Shown: in pieces, positions 42,571-50,704 of the stretch
How positions within the stretch are numbered: position 1 is the first letter of the stretch
How the letters are laid out: the number at the start of each line of letters is the position of its first letter
DNA from: Armatimonadota bacterium
GTDB lineage: Bacteria > Armatimonadota > Fimbriimonadia > Fimbriimonadales > Fimbriimonadaceae
DNA: 64,000 bases
Direction: 5' to 3'
NCBI GenBank assembly: GCA_018268395.1
Contig: JAFDWQ010000010.1
Location: 62,001 to 126,000, forward strand
The notes under the pieces: model-generated
Databases searched by the model: none
What the model saw: only the letters and a program-made list of their open reading frames with translations
Told to the model about the DNA's origin: nothing
Program-made: the position numbers and the translations under genes

Positions 42571-43485
42571 TCAGGGGCGAGGAAGCGCCGACGTGACGAC
42601 CGTCCGCAACTGACCACGGACTTCACCGAGGGGATGGTTCTGCGTCATGACGGTGACATAGACCAACCCCTTTCGGACGAGCCCGAGCAGCAGCGGCTGC
42701 GTCGAAAGGTCGTCCAATTGGAGGCAGGTCGACTGGGACTGCATGTCGGTCCAGTCTCCTGGCCGTCCAAGCTCGCCGATCGGCGGACCGTTCTGACCCG
42801 GAGGACCGATGTTGAGCGTGGCCCCCGTGATCTGATGGTACGCCAGGCCCGTGACCGCGATGCTGACGCCGAACCGGCCCGTCGCGTTGTCGTAAGTCAA
42901 CAGGCAATTGCCTACGGTCGGGCTGGCGTTCGGAGGCACGACTTTGCTGGACACGAGGGTCGTGTCCAAGCCGACCTCGCCATAGATCGTGTCAGTGTGC
43001 GCGCCCACGAACACAAAGGAGTAGTTCGTGATCTGGTCCACGCCGAACGTCGACTCGATGTCGAAGGTCGCACGGGCCAGGAACTTGTCGAAGTGCCCAC
43101 CGTGCCCGATGACGTGCGAACGGGTGACGGAATAGCCTTTGCCTTGCGCATAGTCGTCGGCGTCGACTCGAATCTCGTCCAGGTAGCCGAGCGCGTTCGG
43201 GCCCTCGCCGTGGGGCGGGATCAGGTGTCTGGCGAGCCAACCGATCAGCAGCTCGTCGTTGACCTGGTCGGTCTCGGTGACGTTGGTGTTCACCTCCCAA
43301 TTGGCCGAATCGCTATAGGCGTCGAAATCGTCGTCTGCGACGCCGGTCGGGTCGGTGATGGCCTGCCTGAAGGCGGCGGTCGTGTCTCGGTAGGCGTGCT
43401 GGTTCGCGACGCCAGGGCTAGCCAACGCGCCCGACAGCATAAGGGCCAGAGCGGTTTCGCCCCAGCGACGTGACGTTCGTCTCAT
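42571..43485 (-). CDS. Secreted CHRD-domain protein
   Basis: The 304-residue protein has a signal peptide (ETALALMLSGALASPGVA). Its C-terminal third matches a CHRD domain: GRFGVSIAVTGLAYHQITGA, a long loop, then GLVYVTVMTQNHPLGEVRGQL. The N-terminal part (residues about 30-185) is unassigned and includes several His and Asp residues (SHVIGHGGHFDKF). CHRD domains occur in chordin and many bacterial secreted proteins, with unknown ligands. GGAGCAGGA precedes the ATG at 43485. The gene is flanked by the two copies of the 68-bp direct repeat. Confidence 0.8.
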   Translation of the reverse strand: MRRTSRRWGETALALMLSGALASPGVANQHAYRDTTAAFRQAITDPTGVADDDFDAYSDSANWEVNTNVTETDQVNDELLIGWLARHLIPPHGEGPNALGYLDEIRVDADDYAQGKGYSVTRSHVIGHGGHFDKFLARATFDIESTFGVDQITNYSFVFVGAHTDTIYGEVGLDTTLVSSKVVPPNASPTVGNCLLTYDNATGRFGVSIAVTGLAYHQITGATLNIGPPGQNGPPIGELGRPGDWTDMQSQSTCLQLDDLSTQPLLLGLVRKGLVYVTVMTQNHPLGEVRGQLRTVVTSALPRP

Positions 43486-43746
43486 CGTCCTGCTCCATGT
43501 GTTCCTTGTGTCCGGCGGACCGCGCCAAAGCGGCACGCCTATCCCGCTTGGACTCGGCCACGGGCTCCTGGTTCCAGGAAAATCTGCGGTCCTGGCGGAA
43601 CGCGGATCCAGACGTGGGCGACCGGCCGGGTTTGGACGGGTCGACGCCTTGATCGGGTCTGCCCTCGGACGGACAGGCGGACGGGGCCAAGAGCGGCCGG
43701 TGACCTGCGGTCAAGGAGCCGGACAGGTGGCCCGGTCCCGCCCGTG

Positions 43747-43814
43747 GGCGAGGCTTCAACCCTCGTTCCGGACCGGTGTCCGTCCGTTTCTTTTCCCGTC
43801 CCGAACGGTCCGGA
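43747..43814 (+). repeat. 68-bp direct repeat, right copy
   Basis: Near-identical partner of 42434-42501, 1313 bases away. Its last 18 bases are also the beginning of the 21-bp-period array at 43797-43964, so this copy is joined to the array. Confidence 0.95.
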
Positions 43815-43964
43815 ACCGTTTTCCAAGAGAGTTTTTTTGTTCCAGAAGAGACTTTTGCCGTTCCCGAACGGTCCGGGACCGTGTTCCAAGATTCTTCTCT
43901 TGTTCGAGAAGAGACTTTTGTCGTTCCCGAACGGTCCGGTGCCGTTTTTCAAGGGTGTTTTCTT
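43797..43964 (+). repeat. 21-bp-period tandem array with A-B-C higher-order 63-bp unit
   Basis: Eight consecutive 21-base units without a single length change. Three subtypes alternate in order C-A-B-C-A-B-C-A. C units (43797, 43860, 43923) contain CCCGAACGGTCCGG. B units (43839, 43902) contain GAGAAGAGACTTTTG-type sequence, B1 with AGAAGAGACTTTTG. A units (43818, 43881, 43944) start GTnTTnCAAG and end in T-rich runs. C units hold short inverted repeats around GGTCCGG and are followed by T-rich sequence. All three forward frames are open, so coding cannot be excluded by stops alone. It lies about 60 bases upstream of a TTGACA box for the Fn3 gene. Confidence 0.92.
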
Positions 43965-44025
43965 CTTTGGAAACGTCGGTGACCCTTGGGCGACGGGCCC
44001 CGACCGGGCGGCGGGCGTCCGAAAC

Positions 44026-44055
44026 TTGACACGATTCGGTACGAGGGCCTAAGGA
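44026..44055 (+). promoter_or_regulatory. Putative promoter of the first Fn3 gene
   Basis: TTGACA (44026-44031) is followed after 18 bases by a weak TAAGGA (44050-44055), 29 bases before the ATG at 44085. The 21-bp array ends about 60 bases upstream of the -35 box. Confidence 0.4.
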
Positions 44056-44084
44056 ATTTCGTCCAGGGCTCCGATGACTGCTGT

Positions 44085-44735
44085 ATGCCGACTTATTATC
44101 ATACGAAGAAGTCCAATTTCGCGGCCTGGATGGCGAACTTCCAGTCCGTCGCAGCCGCCAACGCCTTAGCTTTACAGCTCGATGTGAGCGAACTTTCCGA
44201 AATCGCCGCGGCCAACACGCAGTTCGCCGCTTCCTTCAGCGCCCAAGAGACGGCCCGTGCGGCGGCGAAAGGCGCGACCGCCCTCTGCGACCAAGAATGG
44301 TCCGAGGCGCTCGCGGTCGTCGCGAAGTACAACGCCCAGTTCCAGGCGATCCCCAACATCAACCCGGCCCTGCTCGGACAGCTCGGTCTGAACGTCCCCG
44401 GCGGGGGCGGCACCGTGCCCGTCTTCGCCCCGAGCGACCTCAGCGCGACGGGCAGCAGCAACGGTGTCAACGCGCTCCGCTGGAACAGGAACGGCAACGA
44501 GAGCGGCACCACCTATGTCATCGAGGCCAGCTACGGCGAGTCCGGCGCGTGGCAGATCGTGGACAACTCTTCTCGCACGAAGTTCGACCACGACGGCCAG
44601 ACCCCGGGTCAGTTCGTCCGTTACCGCGTCTACGCCCAGTGCGGCGCGACGAAAAGCGCACCTTCGGGCACGGCCTCGGTCTACGACCCGGGCGCGGGGC
44701 TGAGCCTGGTCGATGGCGGCCAACAGGCGGCCTGA
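44085..44735 (+). CDS. N-terminal helical domain plus fibronectin type III protein, paralog 1
   Basis: The 216-residue protein has an Ala-rich helical N-terminus (residues about 8-95, ending in EALAVVAKYNAQFQAIPNINP). A Gly/Pro linker follows, then one fibronectin-III-like sandwich (residues about 118-200: PSDLSATGSSNGVNALRW to VRYRVYAQCGATKSAPSG). There is no signal peptide. It is paralogous to 52118-52762 along its full length (shared AKYnaqF..NP, Lq.L, TPG.fv.yRV). ATG 44085 was chosen because conservation with the paralog starts there; no good ribosome site is visible. Function is unknown. Confidence 0.8.
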   Translation: MPTYYHTKKSNFAAWMANFQSVAAANALALQLDVSELSEIAAANTQFAASFSAQETARAAAKGATALCDQEWSEALAVVAKYNAQFQAIPNINPALLGQLGLNVPGGGGTVPVFAPSDLSATGSSNGVNALRWNRNGNESGTTYVIEASYGESGAWQIVDNSSRTKFDHDGQTPGQFVRYRVYAQCGATKSAPSGTASVYDPGAGLSLVDGGQQAA

Positions 44736-44777
44736 CGCCGGCCGTCCCCGCTTCGTCGTCTTTCGTGACCTTGCCAT

Positions 44778-44804
44778 GGCCCCTCGCTCGTCGGGGGGCC
44801 TTTT
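44778..44804 (+). terminator. Intrinsic terminator of the first Fn3 gene
   Basis: GGCCCC (44778-44783), an 11-base loop and GGGGCC (44795-44800) are followed by TTTT. This is the clearest U-tract terminator in the window. Confidence 0.8.
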
Positions 44805-44982
44805 CGTGTCCGCTTAGTCGTGGGTGCGACCGGGGCACCCACGGGCGGCCCGGACCTGCGCCCCTGTCCCTTGCTACGGGCCGTTCTTCGCGGGGAACCT
44901 CTTCGGGACGGGCGTAACACCAAGGGGCTGTTCGGCGACATTGGCCGTGCCCCTTTCGGATCCGAACCCGGCACCAGGAGGC

Positions 44983-46323
44983 TCAACGAGGATTGGTCGG
45001 TGCAAAAAGATCGTCGAACGGACACCCACGAGGCCAAAGGGGAGTCTTGGTGCCTCCGCTGGAGCGAGACTTGCCTTCATCGGGGTTCACGATCGCGTTG
45101 TCGCCCAATCGAGCAATGTCCCCGATCGGCCTGTTCGTCCCCTCCTTCGGAGGCAAGACGGAAGAACTCCTGCCCGGCCTGGCGGTGGGCCGCAAGAACA
45201 TCCATACGAAGTTTTGGCCCGTGTGCTGCCACATCCGCGCGATCTCGGCGAACAGGTCGGCGTGCGAACCCCCTTCATCGGGATTGGAGTCGCTGCCCTT
45301 GGGCTCGTTCGGGTCTCGTTGTTGAGGCTTGTTGATCACCTCGGACATGGCGAACCTTCGAACGACGTTGCCATCGGAAGCGACGACTTCATAGACGGTC
45401 TCGACCACGAAAGCCCCCCCCTCATAGAGTGTTTGACGTGTCTCCTTTCGGACGACATCTCCATCGGCAAGGGCAAAGTCTTCTCCCTTAAAGCCACCAC
45501 CACTCGCTTGACCTCTTGCTGCAACGTACATCGATGTTAGCGCGTCTTCGGCGTCGCGTCCATAAGAGAAGTCCCGAGTGACCCTTGAATCGCTGTACCC
45601 AGACCCAGTTTGGGTTCCAGAGCGTGAGTCGCCCACAGTCGTGATCGATCGCGGTCTTTCACCGTTCGGCCCGCGAGAGATCCATCCATCGACCGGGCGC
45701 ATGCTTGGCCCGCCTGCGCGGCCTCTCCCGCGGCCTTGCGCGTCCCGGCCGTCGCCTTTCAGCACGCTAGAGGGATTGGAACCCGCTTTGGGTCTCCCTG
45801 GGCCGCCGATGCCGGGGAGAGGATCCTTGAGGCGGTTGGCTCCTTGTTGGCGACGCCAGAGTTCACGACCGGCCGCAAACGGGCCGCCGTTGTTGAAGAG
45901 CGCATCAAGATGCTTGAGTGTGCGCGGATCGACGCGTCCACCTTCGAACACCTTCATAAGGCCAGGCGGCACAAGGCACTTGCCCAGGCCCAGGGGGCGT
46001 GTCTGGTTGACGATGTAGCCAGCCAGTTGAGGGCCTTCCTGCGTCACTCGGACGAGGACCGTCGCGAACGAGTGCTCAGACTTCCGCTCATTGCTCGTCA
46101 GTTGCTCGAGTACGGACGCCTCGCCAGAGTCGGACACTTTGACGACGAAGTGCCTCGAGACCAAGGCCGTCGCCTTTTCACTCCAGTTCACTGTTGTCGC
46201 GCCTTTTGTTCGGGCGATTTTGAAGGCCGCCTGTTCCTGTGCTGAAGACACCGCGGCGAGTCCGATGAACGAAATCGCGGCAACGCCGACAGCAACCCGC
46301 CGAGTCAGTAAGAAAACAGCCAT
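44983..46323 (-). CDS. Hypothetical secreted protein with Gly/Arg-rich linker
   Basis: The 446-residue exported protein (leader VAVGVAAISFIGLAAVSSAQ) has an N-terminal alpha/beta segment (residues 30-150). A long Gly/Arg/Ser-rich disordered region (about 165-250, with GRDAQGRGRGRAGG) follows, then a C-terminal beta segment (EGGAFVVETVYEVVASDGNVVRRF) and a low-complexity tail. No family is recognised. GGAG lies 7 bases before the ATG. Codon choice is less GC-biased at third positions than in neighbours, consistent with accessory status. Confidence 0.6.
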   Translation of the reverse strand: MAVFLLTRRVAVGVAAISFIGLAAVSSAQEQAAFKIARTKGATTVNWSEKATALVSRHFVVKVSDSGEASVLEQLTSNERKSEHSFATVLVRVTQEGPQLAGYIVNQTRPLGLGKCLVPPGLMKVFEGGRVDPRTLKHLDALFNNGGPFAAGRELWRRQQGANRLKDPLPGIGGPGRPKAGSNPSSVLKGDGRDAQGRGRGRAGGPSMRPVDGWISRGPNGERPRSITTVGDSRSGTQTGSGYSDSRVTRDFSYGRDAEDALTSMYVAARGQASGGGFKGEDFALADGDVVRKETRQTLYEGGAFVVETVYEVVASDGNVVRRFAMSEVINKPQQRDPNEPKGSDSNPDEGGSHADLFAEIARMWQHTGQNFVWMFLRPTARPGRSSSVLPPKEGTNRPIGDIARLGDNAIVNPDEGKSRSSGGTKTPLWPRGCPFDDLFAPTNPR

Positions 46324-46655
46324 TTCTAACTCCGATCCGCGCTGGAGGTGTCGCTACAGCGCGGTTACCTTGAAGGAGCACCGTACCAGTCATTTAAAGT
46401 CGTTGTCAAGTTTGCGACCCGGGCCTTGACCGGGCACTTGTCGCTTAACGCACGAGGTACGCGGCGCCCTGGGTGGGCTGTTCCTGGGGATTGGATCTTG
46501 ACCCTTGTCGGAATTTCCGGGAGGCGACAGTGTCCGCCCAGCCATGGGTGCGGTGTGGCCGACCTTCGTCGGGGTCCACGAAGGGTCCGGCCTGACCAAA
46601 GTCAGGTGCGGCCGGGTGGGAGCGTGCCGGACAATGGGCTGTCGGGAGATTGAAA
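46324..46655. other. Intergenic region with structured leader
   Basis: No gene is seen in these 332 bases between divergent genes. Near the right end are two tight hairpins, CCGAC-CTTC-GTCGG (46559-46572) and CCTGAC-CAAA-GTCAGG (46591-46606). The second is embedded in a further GGCC pairing. They would lie in the 5' leader of the 46656 gene; no known riboswitch family was recognised. Confidence 0.45.
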
Positions 46656-47825
46656 ATGGTTTTGAAGAACGCGCTTGTATTAGCCCTCGTTTCGGTCGCT
46701 TCGGCCTCACAGGCCCAAGACAACGCCGTCGGCATCACGTTCACAGGACAGACGTACAAGGTCGACGTCAATAACGGGGTCGGTGCACCGTGGGTCGCGA
46801 CCGGACTGACCGGTACGAACTGCCTTGCGTTCTACAGCAGCGGTTGGTACACCGTCGACATCGCGGGACAACTGTGGCGGATCCAAAGCAACGGGAGCTT
46901 GAACCTGGTCTACCAGCTTCAGTTGGGCGGGGCGACCGACGTGAGGGCCCTTGCCTTCGACGCCGGAGGAAAGATGTTCGCCGTGGTCAACAAGACCGCC
47001 TCGGACGAACTGTGGGCGATCGACCCGGTGAGCGGGGTCGGCACCCTCGCCGGGCCGATGGGCAGCACGACGGTCCAAGGCCTGGCGGTTTCGACGACGG
47101 GCCGGATGTACGCCTACGACGTTTCGACCGCACTCACCGGCGGGTTGCTTCTGGTCGACCGGGCGACGGGTGCGACGACGGACCTCGACCATGCCTCGCC
47201 AGGTCAATCGGGCATCCAAGACCTCTTTCCGAGCGCCGGCACGATCGGCGGCGGCCGCGACAGCCTTTTCGTCCTCGACCCGAATTCAGGTTCGGAGTTC
47301 CTCTTGGGTTCGGGAGGTTATTCCGACGTGCGAGGTTGGGCCCGGAGGCAGACGGTCTCGGAGATCGATGCGACGGTCGTCAAGCTCGGCAAGCTCGTCC
47401 AAGGAGGCGCTTCTTCGCTCTTGCACAGGGACGGGAACATGATCCGGGTCGACAAGTTCTTCGTTCCGAACGCGACCGTCCCGCCCGTGAACGTCGAAGT
47501 CGAGTTCGATAACGGTTTGGATCCGAGCACCGTCCTGAGCACCGGGTTCCATTGGACGGGCAACGTGACCACCAGCGGCAGTTTCAGGCTGACGCTCGAG
47601 GTCTTCAACCGTCAGACGAGCCTTTGGGAAACGCTGGTCGCGACGACGGTGCGCCAGACGGAGACGGACCGGAACGCTTCGATGGCCGGGAGCATGTCGG
47701 CCTATGCGGACGCGAACGGCCGTGTGCTGACGCGGTACACGGTGAAACCGACCGGCCCCATCGGCAGCCTGGGTTGGGGGGTCTTGTGCGACATGTTCCG
47801 TATGGAGCAGATCGCACCGTTCTAG
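46656..47825 (+). CDS. Secreted propeller-like protein
   Basis: The 389-residue exported protein (leader VLKNALVLALVSVASASQAQ) has repeated short strands with GLTG, GGATDVRALAFDAGGKMFAVVN and TTVQGLAVSTTGRMYAYD, a pattern like NHL/YVTN beta-propellers in residues 30-225. The C-terminal third is a separate beta domain without a PEP-CTERM tail. GGGAG lies 7 bases before the ATG at 46656. Function is unknown; probably surface or periplasmic. Confidence 0.68.
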   Translation: MVLKNALVLALVSVASASQAQDNAVGITFTGQTYKVDVNNGVGAPWVATGLTGTNCLAFYSSGWYTVDIAGQLWRIQSNGSLNLVYQLQLGGATDVRALAFDAGGKMFAVVNKTASDELWAIDPVSGVGTLAGPMGSTTVQGLAVSTTGRMYAYDVSTALTGGLLLVDRATGATTDLDHASPGQSGIQDLFPSAGTIGGGRDSLFVLDPNSGSEFLLGSGGYSDVRGWARRQTVSEIDATVVKLGKLVQGGASSLLHRDGNMIRVDKFFVPNATVPPVNVEVEFDNGLDPSTVLSTGFHWTGNVTTSGSFRLTLEVFNRQTSLWETLVATTVRQTETDRNASMAGSMSAYADANGRVLTRYTVKPTGPIGSLGWGVLCDMFRMEQIAPF

Positions 47826-47857
47826 GGTCGTGCGCCGAGGATGGGGGCCCGTTGTGG

Positions 47858-47879
47858 CGGCCCGTTAACGGACGGGCCG
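47858..47879 (+). terminator. Perfect hairpin terminator
   Basis: CGGCCCGT, a 6-base loop and ACGGGCCG form an exact 8-bp stem 33 bases after the stop of the propeller-like gene. There is no long U-tract. Confidence 0.65.
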
Positions 47880-48176
47880 TGGCCCTTCCTAGCCTCCACA
47901 CTTTTGGCCGGGCGTACGGCGGAGTCGAGGCGAGGGCGGAGTGTTGAGGCAGCCACGGCTCGCAAGAAGCGATGGCGAGCGTGTCATCAACTCTGCGAGG
48001 TCACTCAGTCGAGAATCTCTGACAGTCCAGAGCACGCAACGCCGGAGAGTCGCCAACGAGCGGTCAGAGGGCGGAACTTCGCATAGTCTGCTGCTCGATC
48101 AAGGCCCGAAAGCGAGACCGGCTGCGGGGTGGAAAGAGGATTGTCCTGGTTCAAGGTCGAGGGGTACCTTGTCGGC
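47880..48176. other. Intergenic region, no gene recognised
   Basis: About 300 bases with lower GC than the surroundings. No open frame with a credible start, repeat or conserved motif is visible. The promoter of the following gene is presumably at its right end; TACCTT lies 6 bases before the ATG at 48177. Confidence 0.4.
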
Positions 48177-50018
48177 ATGTTCGCCTCTTTGGTCATCGCC
48201 GGATTACTCGCGGATCCACCCCAGCAAAGTACGCGACGGTATGACCGGGACGCCCAACCCCTCTTGATCCGGCCTCTCACGACCGGCATCGCAGGCGGGC
48301 TCTCAGCATCTGCGAACACTAAAGTATCGCTGACCGGCCTGACACAAAGCCAATGGAAGGCGTTGACGGACGGATCCGTCCGGAACCGCGCCATCGTCGA
48401 ACCGGGAAAGTCGGTGAAGGCGACCGTGGATTACAAGCAGCCTGTTTCCGCTAAAGGCATCGAGTTTTTCTTGGCCGGAGGGGCTCTGAACTACTCGTTG
48501 ACACTTCGGGCGGCGGACGGGACGACGAAGGTCATCACGCGAAGCGCGAATCCTGCCGACAAATTGCACCTCTTTCCCGCGATGGTGGTGCAGCACCTCG
48601 AACTGACACTCTCAGTCCCGCGAGGCTCGTCTCAGGTGCGAATCCAGGACATTCAACTCCAAAAGACGCTCAAGCCCGTCTCGCTCGAATTGAAGTTTGA
48701 CGCGAACGGTAGTCAGAGCGACAGTACTCCAGGCATGATGCACCGAAGCTCGGTCAACGCGACATTCACGGTTGCCGACTTCACGTATTCCGAGCGGGTC
48801 GATCCGACCGCGTGCACGATGCGGGTGTTGGAGGGCCCGGGCCGGGTCGACCGATGGAACAACGTCGTTGCGACGGGAGCTGGCAAGATCACGGTCGAAG
48901 CCGAGTTCGCCGAGGCGACCGTACGAAAGACCATCCAGGTGCGGACTCCGGTCTTAGAAGACGAGACTTTTGTCGACCCCGTCCTGGCAAAGCCAATGGC
49001 GGGATGTAAATGGGAGATCCCTGTCGTCGCTGTGCTGGTCATTCCGACAAGCGACGGAAAAACCGTCAGGGCAGGCAAGTCGGCGATGGAAGACCTCAAA
49101 GGGCTTCCTTCGATCGAAAACGCCAAGCAACTGGGCCTTCGACAGCTTCGTACAGCCAAGTACATGATGGAGGAGGCGTCGCGGTTCCGTGGATACAAGA
49201 ACCCGGGTGCCCCGCCCTCCCTTGGATTCAAGTGTCTCGAAGTCCGAGTGGTCTACGAGGACCTGCCCACCATTCGGAACCCGTTCCTGTCAGAAGACCT
49301 CCGTGACGTCCCTTATTACGACTATGGAAGGATGGTCTCGCGTGTCGATGGAGTCGCCCAGGTCGAAGAACGAGGGGCTAAGCAGTTCTGGTTCTTCAGC
49401 CCCTTTGTCGATGGGGTCACTCTCTCGGAAAGTAGGGCCTATAGCCCCACGACATACCCGATCGAAGTTTCGAACGGGTTCGACGTGATGTGGGAGATCT
49501 TGCCCCTCAAGAAGCACTACATTGTCTATCACTTCAATTTGGGGCAATACATGAGCCTCCATACCGTGGGGCACCAGTACGAATCCATGTTCGACTATTT
49601 CGCAAAAAGGCAGGAGGGAGTCCATGACATGTTCGTCAAGCAGTTCGTCGGACCGGACGGTAGGAACAGGGTCGGGAGCTGCCACTGGCCGCCGAACGCA
49701 GCCAAAGAATACGATTACTACAACGCGACGCCGCGAATGAGCGACATCGAGGACTGGAGGCCGGAAGGTGGGCCGCAGAAACCGATCTCCTGCAAAACGT
49801 GGGAGAGCATCCCCTATCGGACTCCGGAAGGTGAATCCCTCAAGACCCCACAATCGGTCTGGCAATCGGACGGCAACTACTACGTTTACTGGATGCAGAA
49901 CATGCCCGGGCTCGACAACGGCATCCCTTATAAGGGAGGAACGATGTCGAACTGGTGGTACATCGTGGCCGACTTCGAGGCAGCCCTGAAATCAGGGTAC
50001 GGGCTTACTGTTCCCTAA
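48177..50018 (+). CDS. Large hypothetical secreted protein
   Basis: The 613-residue product has a short signal-like N-terminus (MFASLVIAGLLADP). The N-terminal third is beta-rich and sandwich-like (discoidin-like VEPGKSVKATVDYKQPVSAKGIEFFLAGG in outline, then an Ig-like segment ending VRKTIQVRTPVLED). The C-terminal half is aromatic-rich, with many Tyr, Trp and Pro residues (YDYYNATPRMSDIEDWRPEGG), suggesting a globular enzyme-like or binding domain that I do not recognise. ATG 48177 was chosen because the hydrophobic leader starts there. No catalytic motif can be named. Confidence 0.62.
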   Translation: MFASLVIAGLLADPPQQSTRRYDRDAQPLLIRPLTTGIAGGLSASANTKVSLTGLTQSQWKALTDGSVRNRAIVEPGKSVKATVDYKQPVSAKGIEFFLAGGALNYSLTLRAADGTTKVITRSANPADKLHLFPAMVVQHLELTLSVPRGSSQVRIQDIQLQKTLKPVSLELKFDANGSQSDSTPGMMHRSSVNATFTVADFTYSERVDPTACTMRVLEGPGRVDRWNNVVATGAGKITVEAEFAEATVRKTIQVRTPVLEDETFVDPVLAKPMAGCKWEIPVVAVLVIPTSDGKTVRAGKSAMEDLKGLPSIENAKQLGLRQLRTAKYMMEEASRFRGYKNPGAPPSLGFKCLEVRVVYEDLPTIRNPFLSEDLRDVPYYDYGRMVSRVDGVAQVEERGAKQFWFFSPFVDGVTLSESRAYSPTTYPIEVSNGFDVMWEILPLKKHYIVYHFNLGQYMSLHTVGHQYESMFDYFAKRQEGVHDMFVKQFVGPDGRNRVGSCHWPPNAAKEYDYYNATPRMSDIEDWRPEGGPQKPISCKTWESIPYRTPEGESLKTPQSVWQSDGNYYVYWMQNMPGLDNGIPYKGGTMSNWWYIVADFEAALKSGYGLTVP

Positions 50019-50047
50019 AGTGCAGGGGAACCGGTAGACTCCCCGCC

Positions 50048-50527
50048 GTGACGCCAATCTTGTCACTCGCCGTACTCATGGCTCAGGACCGACAGACGAC
50101 CCGGCACGACGACCTTTTGTCCCACTTTATCGGCAAGTGGCGCATCACACGCGAGTTCAAGAAACGCACGGCGGTGAACACCGCCACCGTCTCTTGGGAG
50201 CTGGACGGACACTGGTTGCGCATCGACATGAAGGACGTCGCCAAACCAAGCCAATATGCGGCGCACGTCTATCTCACGCGCATGCTCGACGGGACGTACT
50301 CGTGCCACTGGCTCGACACGTTCGGGGGCACGTTGCCGGAGTCCTTGGGCGTCGGCAAGAGGGTCGGCGACTCGATCGTGATCGACTTCAAGGACAAGGA
50401 CGGCGAACTTCGGAACACGTTCACCTGGCATCCGGATTCGAAGACGTGGACGTCGCACATCGAGCAGACCGACGCGAAAGGGGTCTGGACGGTCTTCTGC
50501 ACGGACACCTACAAGAAGCGTTCCTGA
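50048..50527 (+). CDS. DUF1579-like beta-barrel protein
   Basis: The 159-residue protein resembles DUF1579/THAP4-like small lipocalin-type proteins: HFIGKWRITREFKKRT, WELDGHWLRIDMKD, a long strand series and the closing GVWTVFCTDTYKK. An N-terminal hydrophobic stretch (PILSLAVLMAQ) may be a short signal peptide. GTG 50048 follows TAGACT by exactly 7 bases. The ligand is unknown. Confidence 0.68.
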   Translation: MTPILSLAVLMAQDRQTTRHDDLLSHFIGKWRITREFKKRTAVNTATVSWELDGHWLRIDMKDVAKPSQYAAHVYLTRMLDGTYSCHWLDTFGGTLPESLGVGKRVGDSIVIDFKDKDGELRNTFTWHPDSKTWTSHIEQTDAKGVWTVFCTDTYKKRS

Positions 50528-50670
50528 CCTGGTCCGTCGAAAGTCGTTGGGGGTGCATCGCCTGATCCGTCGAGCCTACGAAGCTGGGCGCCAAATTCCG
50601 ACGTTGTGTGTCTCGCGACGGAAGTCTAAGATAGCCCTCTCACATCTCCCGCCGTGCTGTCGTCGACAGC

Positions 50671-50698
50671 TTGACATGGGTTCGGCCTAGCGTACAAT
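50671..50698 (+). promoter_or_regulatory. Leaderless-type sigma70 promoter of the HAF-repeat gene
   Basis: TTGACA (50671-50676), a 16-base spacer and TACAAT (50693-50698) end only 6 bases before the ATG at 50705. Transcription would therefore begin at or next to the start codon. It is the best complete example of the leaderless arrangement found repeatedly in this window. Confidence 0.8.
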
Positions 50699-50704
50699 GC
50701 GATC

